Below are positions 17,122 to 23,795 of a DNA stretch of 64,000 bases, piece after piece (positions within the stretch are counted from its first letter, which is position 1; the number at the start of each line of letters is the position of its first letter). The position numbers and the translations under genes are program-made. Below the pieces are notes generated by a model. It ran no database searches and was not told the DNA's origin. It saw only the letters and a program-made list of their open reading frames with translations. The DNA is from JBGSIC01 sp041751875 (GTDB taxonomy: Bacteria > Bdellovibrionota > FAC87 > UBA2466 > JACKAF01): contig JBGSIC010000032.1 in the NCBI GenBank assembly GCA_041751875.1, positions 56,882-120,881 on the forward strand. Direction: 5' to 3'.

Positions 17122-19143
17122 GTGAAGAAAATATTGTTGCTTGGTGTGGTATCTCTTTTGGTCCTAAATGGTTGTGGTCAAACCCCCAACGAGGGAATCG
17201 GAAGTGGGGAAGAGATTGTCAAAGACAAAGGCTCTGACTTTGAGCACATCGCTCTTCCGCCAGAAAAGCCCTACAAGTCTCTGGACTCTCTATTCAAGAA
17301 CCCAGCCGAAGAAATTCTTCGTGCCTCAGATCGTGCTGCGGTTCGCTATAAGCTCCGGACACACGCTTCACCTTCAAAGCTTTACCACTATGAACTGAAA
17401 AAACTAATGGAGAACCTCTCTTCCGTGACCCTGGAAGATATCCTAAATATTACGGATGGATTTTACGTTTCTGGAGTAAGACACCGCGAATTGCGGGCTG
17501 AGCTCTCTAAACTATCTAATGAGAATCCGGAGCAAATGAGACGGAAACTGACCATTGAACGAGACTTTGCCTCGGCGAGAGACCTAGCTCACCTCTGCAA
17601 TGAGACGATCTTGCTTGGCCTCGAGAAACGGGCAGGGAAGGTATCGGATGACAGTTGGGCCCGTCTGGCAAGTGTCATTGTTCCCGGCGAGGGGAGCGAG
17701 GAAATTCTGCGCCAAATGATCGATGTTCCCAATATTGAAAGCGAAGAGTCTCTGAAAGTGGCGCTTGATCTGGCCATCGAAAAGAAAGCGGAGAAGCTTG
17801 CCGCAGAGCTTGCGGTGAGTCACTTCCAGAATCACACTTCTCAAGGCAGAGAAGATGCTCGCGCTCTGTTGCGCCGCTTGAAGGGAGTCAGCCTCATGAA
17901 GGTGGCCGACAAAATAAACTTCCGTATTGAAGAGGAGCCCGTGAACTTCCAGAAAGAGCTTGTGGCAGCCGCGGAAGAGGATGACTATCAGGTAGTTGCC
18001 GAGCTCGGAGGACAGGCCCCCTTCCGGACCCTCGTGGAGAGAGCGGAGTGGGTGCAACCCCAGCGGCGTCAGGCCTACCTCATCCATATTGCCCTTCACT
18101 ATGCCACTTTTGAAGATGCTGATCTGGGTGCGTTTATGGATGATTTAAGTGAGCTCAATCGGGAACGATTTTTCACGAGCCCGTTTCATGTGAGCCTCTT
18201 TATAAAGCGTCTTTCCATTTCGTTGGATGACCTTAAGGAGAGGCTGGGGGCGCTTTCAGTCGACGCCCGATTCTTGTTGATGAAGGAGTTTGATGCGGAA
18301 CGCACCGCCAGAGATATTGCCTATCCCGCATACACCGATTACTTTTTTGCTCAATTGCCGCTCGATAATAAACTCGCTGAGTTCGCGGCGCTGGCATTTA
18401 AGAATCAAAGATTCCCTATTTCAAATGAAAAACTATTCGACCTAATTGCGACGAGTTCTTTGTCTGAAGAAGATAAAGCGGCGTATCTCAACGCGGATGA
18501 GAGATCAGAGATCTCGGTAAATGCAATCAGGAAAGTTTTGGCCAGTCTAACGCCTTCGAGCTATGAAAGGCTGCTCCAGGTTGTAACGACGAAGAATCTG
18601 GGCCCCATAACGGGTGACGAAGTGGAGGAGATTGCCAACATTGTGAAAGAAACCAGACCTACCTTGGCTAAAACTTGGTATCTCGTGGCTGTGCCTAAAG
18701 CTAGAAAAGGGACACTAGAGATGTCCACGATTACCGCTTTCATTGGCAATCACTGGGAGAAGCGGAGAGAACGCGCCGACTCCATTTATTTTCTCAATCT
18801 CTATGGCAACGTACCCAAGGTGGAGTTCTTCTTGGCGGCAGCGAATGCGATCGGATGGGACCGCACCGATAGCGGCGTAGAGTATTTGTACACCAATGCA
18901 TCTCAATTAGATGAAGACTCCATTAGTTTGGATGAGCTCAGAAAATACATCGGAACTTTCATGCGGCATGCTCTTTACGGTGAGCACAGGCGTGCGAATG
19001 AGGTGGCCGCGACGTGCTACGAGGCACTCCATACCAGCGCTCAGACCCAGGAGAGTATCGATGCGATTGCGGAGATGCTGAAAACATCTGTGGGCGAAAA
19101 TGCCCGCTTCCTGGAATTGGTCGCCAAGATAGAGCCTCGTTGA
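17122..19143 (+). CDS. Large lipoprotein, cargo of tRNA cassette A
   Basis: GTG start with GAAGGAG seven bases upstream. 673 residues. Signal peptide with lipobox VLNGC (residue about 18). The rest is nearly all helical: many Leu, Glu, Lys and Ala, helices of about 15 residues, likely an alpha-solenoid (HEAT-like) surface, but no named family. No catalytic motif. It lies between tRNA-Arg copies 1 and 2 and is the only gene there, so it is best read as the cargo of a mobile or once-mobile segment. Expected location is the periplasm, anchored by lipid. Function unknown. Confidence 0.75.
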   Translation: MKKILLLGVVSLLVLNGCGQTPNEGIGSGEEIVKDKGSDFEHIALPPEKPYKSLDSLFKNPAEEILRASDRAAVRYKLRTHASPSKLYHYELKKLMENLSSVTLEDILNITDGFYVSGVRHRELRAELSKLSNENPEQMRRKLTIERDFASARDLAHLCNETILLGLEKRAGKVSDDSWARLASVIVPGEGSEEILRQMIDVPNIESEESLKVALDLAIEKKAEKLAAELAVSHFQNHTSQGREDARALLRRLKGVSLMKVADKINFRIEEEPVNFQKELVAAAEEDDYQVVAELGGQAPFRTLVERAEWVQPQRRQAYLIHIALHYATFEDADLGAFMDDLSELNRERFFTSPFHVSLFIKRLSISLDDLKERLGALSVDARFLLMKEFDAERTARDIAYPAYTDYFFAQLPLDNKLAEFAALAFKNQRFPISNEKLFDLIATSSLSEEDKAAYLNADERSEISVNAIRKVLASLTPSSYERLLQVVTTKNLGPITGDEVEEIANIVKETRPTLAKTWYLVAVPKARKGTLEMSTITAFIGNHWEKRRERADSIYFLNLYGNVPKVEFFLAAANAIGWDRTDSGVEYLYTNASQLDEDSISLDELRKYIGTFMRHALYGEHRRANEVAATCYEALHTSAQTQESIDAIAEMLKTSVGENARFLELVAKIEPR

Positions 19144-19180
19144 ACTGCTTCCTTCTGTGTGTATCGAGAAGCCGTCGCAA

Positions 19181-19216
19181 CCCCGCTGAAATGCTCGGTA
19201 ACTAACCGAATATCGA
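19181..19216. repeat. 36-base direct repeat, copy 1
   Basis: Identical to 20151-20186. It begins CCCCGCTGAAATGC, contains the small palindrome CGGTAACTAACCG and ends TATCGA; 14 bases later comes the tRNA-Arg 3'-half copy. It marks the right end of cassette A. Confidence 0.9.
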
Positions 19217-19230
19217 AGCGAAGCGGAGAT

Positions 19231-19272
19231 TGGGCCCGCCGTGACTTGAACACGGAGCCCCCAGGTTAGAAA
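19231..19272 (-). repeat. 3'-half copy 2 of tRNA-Arg(UCU)
   Basis: Same extent as copy 1 but with two substitutions (ACGGAGCC and CAGGTTAG), so older or less constrained. A GC-rich segment that pairs less well (GGAGG/CTCCT, 19278-19294) sits where the other copies have a clean hairpin. Confidence 0.85.
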
Positions 19273-19339
19273 CGACTCGGAGGTCGCCCTCCTAGGCGCG
19301 GTTCAGGTCTACATAGACCATCTAGTGGTTTTAGGCTTT

Positions 19340-20002
19340 TCAATTTGCGGCGACGTATTCGGCATCAATGACTAGACTCACCTTACGATTCTCCATATTT
19401 CCGGAAACATAAAGACCGTAAGTAGTCTCGGTTTTTCGGTAGAAGATAGCTTCGAGCCCGGCTTCCCTAGTTTCTTGGAGGGTTTTTCTCAGGCTTCCAG
19501 CGCGGTTGTTAGTGTCCCAGGAGAATTTATTTCTGTCGCGTGTTTGTTCGCCATTTAACTCAAACGTAGCCTCTAGCCCTCTCGATGATTTCCCTTCCTT
19601 TCCCTCCAACTGTAAAGCGATTTCCATTTTCCCAGATATATATCCTTTCGGAAGTTGGTTCATATCGGTACAAAGGAAACGCTGTCTTACTTCGGGGTTC
19701 GCGAGATCAGAGGTTGATGAGATGACTGATTCCACTTGCGCGACACCAGTTAGGGTTTTTCCATCTTTATCAAGAGAAACTCTTTGTTCCCAGCGAACGC
19801 TTCTCAAGCGCAGCTTAGCGGTATCGGGTAAGTCGCTTACAAAAATTTCCGTTGAACGAAAGTCCTGCGGAGTAGTGGTTAAAGGCGAGCATTTGCTGTT
19901 CGCTCGATTTCCAGCGCCATCACCTTGTATTTCGGTGTTTTTGTCTCCGCAGCCTGAAAAGGCGAAAAGGGCCATCGCTAGAACGACTTTCTTAGTAGGC
20001 AT
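19340..20002 (-). CDS. Lipoprotein, cargo of tRNA cassette B
   Basis: ATG 20002 is preceded by CAGGAG; the longer frame to 20095 has no ribosome site. 220 residues, lipobox FSGC at residue about 17, then a Gly/Asn linker. The body is beta-rich with paired charged strands (RLRSVRWEQRVSLDKDG, YISGKMEIALQLEG). No family recognised. It reads toward tRNA-Arg copy 2, unlike the genes in cassettes A and C. It is the sole gene between copies 2 and 3. Confidence 0.7.
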   Translation of the reverse strand: MPTKKVVLAMALFAFSGCGDKNTEIQGDGAGNRANSKCSPLTTTPQDFRSTEIFVSDLPDTAKLRLRSVRWEQRVSLDKDGKTLTGVAQVESVISSTSDLANPEVRQRFLCTDMNQLPKGYISGKMEIALQLEGKEGKSSRGLEATFELNGEQTRDRNKFSWDTNNRAGSLRKTLQETREAGLEAIFYRKTETTYGLYVSGNMENRKVSLVIDAEYVAAN

Positions 20003-20150
20003 AGTGAGTCTCCTGTGCAGTTCAGATAGGCCTTTTCTTTGAACTATGCAAGCCATAGTGCAAAGCTGTGGCAACACGCCAGGTCGCGAGTTCAATCAAC
20101 TTGAGAGTCGGACATGAAATCGACCACGCGGCTAAAAAGAAGGAGGGAAG

Positions 20151-20186
20151 CCCCGCTGAAATGCTCGGTAACTAACCGAATATCGA
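20151..20186. repeat. 36-base direct repeat, copy 2
   Basis: Identical to 19181-19216, 970 bases away, again just before a tRNA-Arg 3'-half copy. Right end of cassette B. Confidence 0.9.
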
Positions 20187-20201
20187 GGAAAAAGCTGAGA
20201 T

Positions 20202-20243
20202 TGGGCCCGCCGTGACTTGAACACGGAACCCCCAGATTAGAAA
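20202..20243 (-). repeat. 3'-half copy 3 of tRNA-Arg(UCU)
   Basis: 42 bases identical to the intact tRNA gene from the discriminator base to the edge of the anticodon loop. Confidence 0.9.
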
Positions 20244-20244
20244 A

Positions 20245-20272
20245 CGACTCGGGCGCTTCGCCGCCCTCGTCG
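20245..20272 (-). terminator. Hairpin abutting tRNA-Arg copy 3
   Basis: CGACTCGGGCG and CGCCCTCGTCG, with a six-base loop, followed on the minus strand by the TTTT of the tRNA loop. It has the same design as the hairpin at copy 1 although the sequence differs in several paired positions. Confidence 0.6.
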
Positions 20273-20501
20273 TAGATCAGGTAAGGCGCAGCGCCTTTTC
20301 ACTAACACGTCGAAATGCAAAAGGCCTGACAGGCGGCAATTTGGCCGGCGATTGCACGCAGGAGCGCTTTCGTCTCCCGTAAACGTCTTTCGATTCCGGC
20401 GCTAAAAAGCACAGAGTTGGAGCGAGATTCGGTGATGTCCACAAAAGTCCCACATTTAGTATTTTTCCACTATATTGATAGGCGAGAAAGGAGGGAAGGC
20501 T
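20273..20501. other. Leader of the lipoprotein gene in cassette C
   Basis: No gene seen. A short GC hairpin with T-run (AAGGCGCAGCGCCTTTT, 20283-20299) starts the stretch; ribosome site AAAGGAGGG lies at its end. Confidence 0.4.
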
Positions 20502-20879
20502 ATGTATCGTTTTCTCATCGCTCAATTTCACCTGGTGGCCATTGTGGTGCTCTTTGGGTGTGCTCATTCCCCCGGTGGTTTTTTAGTGCAGCGAACCCAA
20601 AATTCTTACAGCATCTTCGTGGGGGGGGCCGTTAAGGATAAAGAAAATTCATTTTTTGCTGGCGCATATAACATCTGTCTCGACAAGCATCAGAGCGGAT
20701 TTAAAGTTCAGAGTCGGACTTCTGATCAGTATGGTTCCATTGACGCAACAGTAGTGTGCGAAGGGAATCCGGATAAATTTCTGGCGAGCAAATACGCAAA
20801 TCGAAAAATAAAGCTCGAGAGAAGCAGCGTTTTATACGCGGATGGCTTTGCATACAAAGTCATCGACACAAGGAATTGA
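20502..20879 (+). CDS. Small lipoprotein, cargo of tRNA cassette C
   Basis: ATG 20502 follows AAAGGAGGGAAGG. 125 residues. Lipobox LFGC at residue about 20 of a short signal peptide. The mature domain is small and mixed, with two cysteines (NICLDK, VVCEGN) that may pair. No family recognised. It is the only gene between tRNA-Arg copy 3 and the intact tRNA gene. Like the cargo of the other two cassettes it is a lipoprotein. Confidence 0.65.
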   Translation: MYRFLIAQFHLVAIVVLFGCAHSPGGFLVQRTQNSYSIFVGGAVKDKENSFFAGAYNICLDKHQSGFKVQSRTSDQYGSIDATVVCEGNPDKFLASKYANRKIKLERSSVLYADGFAYKVIDTRN

Positions 20880-20970
20880 AGAGATTCGTGATGCCGTGAT
20901 TTATTGCAGTTCGGGGAGAAATTGGAGAGCGACTATTTACTATCGGGCTGAAGCAAGGGTTTGATGAAAA

Positions 20971-21044
20971 TGGGCCCGCCGTGACTTGAACACGGAACCC
21001 CCAGATTAGAAATCTGGTGCTCTATCCGGTTGAGCTACGGGCCC
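20971..21044 (-). tRNA. tRNA-Arg(UCU)
   Basis: Complete cloverleaf on the minus strand: acceptor GGGCCCG/CGGGCCC, D arm starting TAGCTCA, anticodon arm CCAGA-TTTCTAA-TCTGG with anticodon TCT, T arm with TTCAAGT loop. 74 bases, CCA not encoded. It is the parent of three partial copies upstream. Confidence 0.95.
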
Positions 21045-21107
21045 TCAGGAAGACTGTAATCCTAGATAGTTAGCACAATCGTATTTGGATTGTCGATGGG
21101 CATCCTA

Positions 21108-22355
21108 CTAGGCAGGAAGCCTAAAGGAAAACTTAGAACCTTGGCCTGGAACAGACTCGGCCCATATCGTGCCGTTATGTTGCTCAAGGACCCGTTTGCA
21201 AATGGCTAAGCCCATGCCCGTGCCGGGGTACTTTTCTTCGCCGGTGTGAAGGCGCTTAAACACCATGAAAATCTGATCGTGGTACTCGGCTTCAAACCCA
21301 ATGCCGTTGTCGGACACCGTAAATACCCAGCTGCCGTCCTCTTTGGTTGCCGATATTTGTATTTGTAAGGGCACCCCTTCCTGACGGAACTTGATGGCGT
21401 TGGCGATGAGGTTTTGGAAAAGCTGTGTGATCTGAGCAGGGACGACGGCTACTTTAGCCTCATTCTTCTTAAACGTAGGGGTAATCTCCGCTCCGCTTTC
21501 CGCAATGGAAAGAGAGAGGTTTTCCAGGGCGCGGTCCAAACACGTTCTGATGCAGCTTTCTTCCACAACCCCTCGGTTATCCAAACGCGCATAGTTACCT
21601 AAGCTTTCAATCAAGCGGGTCATCCGGTTGGTGCCGGTGAGGATGTGACCGATGTAACCTCGTTCTTCGTCGTCCAGCCTCTCCTTTAATTTGTCCTGCA
21701 ACAAATCGCTGAATAGCGAGATGGTACGGAGAGGCTCACGTAAATCGTGAGAAGCAATGTGAGTGAAAGTCTCTAGATCTTGTCGCCTGGCAATTTCCTC
21801 CTCGGTGCGTGCTTTTTGAGCGATGAGCGAGAGGTTTGCTTTCTCGAGTTCTTGGTTTTTTTTCTCAAGTTCCTTGGGGCTTCTTAGACTAAGCGCCTGT
21901 GGAATCAGCGGAAAAAGCATAATCGCCGTTAAAACAGAAATGGAAGCCGTAATAAACTTCACCACTCCGTCTGCCCGGTAGACGGGTATCCAAAGAGTTA
22001 CGATGTTCATGATGTGGGTGGTTCCACACCAGAAAATAAATCCCGCAAAAAGAGCGAATATCCAAGGGTAAGGAAGATCCTTTTTGTTTTTTCGGAAGTA
22101 CAGAAGCATGAGCGGAATGGAAAAGTAAGCCAGCGCAATCAGGGCGTCGGAGATAACGTGCAGCCAAACGATTTCCCCACGCCAAAAAAAGCAGTGTCCG
22201 TGCGGCATGAAGTCCGCCTTAAACAGCCTTGAAAAAAAGCCCCCTACAGACTCCTGTTTGTTTAGGTCAAACGCCTGACCGTGGTCATGATCATGACCCT
22301 GGGCCTGAAGAAGGGCAGGAAGGCCCAAGAAAAGGGCTGTTAACGTCCGACGCAT
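21108..22355 (-). CDS. Histidine kinase with ethylene-receptor-like sensor domain
   Basis: ATG 22355; 415 residues. Residues 1-19 are a signal peptide, followed by a His-rich segment (GHDHDHG). Residues 60-130 form three membrane helices with all landmarks of the ethylene-binding domain of plant ETR1: Asp70, Tyr77, Ile80, Pro81, Cys110 and His114, at exactly the spacing of ETR1 Asp25, Tyr32, Ile35, Pro36, Cys65 and His69. Cys and His bind Cu(I) in ETR1. Then come a coiled coil (about 155-190), HisKA with phospho-acceptor His near residue 201 (SHDLREP) and an ATPase domain with N, G1 (DNGIGF) and G2 (GTGMGLAI) boxes. No response regulator is next to it. Confidence 0.85.
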   Translation of the reverse strand: MRRTLTALFLGLPALLQAQGHDHDHGQAFDLNKQESVGGFFSRLFKADFMPHGHCFFWRGEIVWLHVISDALIALAYFSIPLMLLYFRKNKKDLPYPWIFALFAGFIFWCGTTHIMNIVTLWIPVYRADGVVKFITASISVLTAIMLFPLIPQALSLRSPKELEKKNQELEKANLSLIAQKARTEEEIARRQDLETFTHIASHDLREPLRTISLFSDLLQDKLKERLDDEERGYIGHILTGTNRMTRLIESLGNYARLDNRGVVEESCIRTCLDRALENLSLSIAESGAEITPTFKKNEAKVAVVPAQITQLFQNLIANAIKFRQEGVPLQIQISATKEDGSWVFTVSDNGIGFEAEYHDQIFMVFKRLHTGEEKYPGTGMGLAICKRVLEQHNGTIWAESVPGQGSKFSFRLPA

Positions 22356-22443
22356 AAACAAAGGCGTAGTTTAAGTTTTGCCTTATAGCAAGACCGGCGT
22401 CTTAGGGTGAGCCGTCCAGAGAGCTACCAGGGAGGCTGATACG

Positions 22444-22905
22444 CTAGAGAAGCTCTATAACCCGGCCCCCGCCGCGGTTGGGGCAGGTACGGAAATAGGG
22501 CAACAGGCTGTTATTATTGATATCAATCAAGGAGTTCCAGTCCTTTACAACCTGGGGATTGGATTGAAGATTTAACTCGATTAGATACGAACGGATGTTT
22601 ACGAGGTCATGGTAAAGGTGGTCGTAGCCGTGGCACAAGCTCGGGAAAGAAGCCGATAAAATATCGCTCGCAAAATCTAGGACCAGTTCTTCGATGTGGT
22701 GAATGTCTTCGATGGCTTTCTTGAACTCCGGCGTGCCGTGGGAGTCGTACACCTCATGTAAGGTGGCATCCAAAATTTCAATTCTGTCGGCAAGATCATG
22801 GGCCGCCTGAGATGCCTGAACGCGCCAGGGTTCGGGAGCAGTTTGGCCGGTGCTCGCAATAACCAAACCTAAGGAAACCACGCACCGACTAAGTAAGCTT
22901 TTCAT
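22444..22905 (-). CDS. Exported helical protein of unknown function
   Basis: 153 residues. Signal peptide of about 22 residues (cleavage after GQTA). The mature part is mostly helical, rich in Asp, Glu and His, with two cysteines (SLCHGYDHLYH and FRTCPNRG). The many His residues in HIEELVLDF- and GYDHLYH-type helices could bind metal, but this is speculative. Placed 82 bases upstream of the kinase gene on the same strand, so both may share a transcript. No family recognised. Confidence 0.6.
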   Translation of the reverse strand: MKSLLSRCVVSLGLVIASTGQTAPEPWRVQASQAAHDLADRIEILDATLHEVYDSHGTPEFKKAIEDIHHIEELVLDFASDILSASFPSLCHGYDHLYHDLVNIRSYLIELNLQSNPQVVKDWNSLIDINNNSLLPYFRTCPNRGGGRVIELL

Positions 22906-23156
22906 TTTCTCTCCCGCCGTTTGCCCCGAAAACTCTCAATCAGTTTTACGTCGTTTTTGGATTTGAGAGAAGGCGTCAAGTAGGCAAGGTGGAGAGTAGA
23001 GCGTAATACAAGGTCAGCGGAGCAGCGTTCCATCTCCTTCTAAAACATACCTAATTCACGCTGGTTAGATGATGCCGGATGGCGTTATCGCCTGTTTAAA
23101 AATAATGCCGATAGGCCACTGTTTGAGACACTTCTTGCCGCAGGAGGGTGAGAACA

Positions 23157-23795
23157 ATGACCCGTCGAGAGTTACTCAGTTTCCTAGGAAAGCTTTCAGT
23201 TTTATCCCTTGTGTCAGTCCGTTCGCTTTGGGGAAAGTCTTCTTCAGCGCGATTTGTTTTAATTTACGATTCCCGTTCTTCTCGCAGCGCCTTTTGTGAA
23301 AGGCTGGTTGCGGCGGCAGGCAGCTTCCTAATAAGGCGTGACCCAAACTGGTTAGAGAATTTAAGGCGTTTGGATATTCGCCAGGACTTTTCTCACGTCA
23401 GGTCTCTACTCAAAACCTATGGACCCGAAACAACGAATTTAAACTTGCCTCTTCTTTTAGCACTTCCCCAAGATACCGAAAGTGACGTGGAATACTGGAA
23501 CTTGGGCTGGCTAAAAGCGAGAGATGCCTCGCAAGGCTGTTATCCCATTTCCCCGAACTGGTGGTCGGTGGACGGCGACTTTGACCCAACGCTTGAGAAG
23601 GTTCTTACCCATCTCTACAAATCTCCCAACCATACCGGAGGCTACTTCCGGTTGGATTGGTTGGAGCAATTAAAATTCGAGGAATTGCAGTCCTTGCATT
23701 CGGATCATCACCGGGAAATGATCGAAAAAGGCAAAGTGCCTTGGAAATTAGTGAACCAACTTTGTCCCCTGGAATCCCTAGAAGAGATTCCCTAG
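23157..23795 (+). CDS. Exported protein of unknown function
   Basis: ATG 23157 with CAGGAGGG eleven bases upstream; the GTG at 23148 is too close to that site. 212 residues. The N-terminus MTRRELLSFLGKLSVLSLVS looks like a Tat or Sec signal, with the double Arg at positions 3-4. The body is rich in Leu, Trp and Asp (for example YWNLGWLKARDASQGC) and has no motif I recognise. The gene overlaps the ileS stop by four bases from the other strand. Confidence 0.6.
   Translation: MTRRELLSFLGKLSVLSLVSVRSLWGKSSSARFVLIYDSRSSRSAFCERLVAAAGSFLIRRDPNWLENLRRLDIRQDFSHVRSLLKTYGPETTNLNLPLLLALPQDTESDVEYWNLGWLKARDASQGCYPISPNWWSVDGDFDPTLEKVLTHLYKSPNHTGGYFRLDWLEQLKFEELQSLHSDHHREMIEKGKVPWKLVNQLCPLESLEEIP

Noticed and set aside
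16660..20243. CRISPR-like repeat array
   Set aside because: Three copies at irregular distances of 0.9-2.5 kb that match a tRNA; no short regular spacers and no cas genes anywhere in the window.
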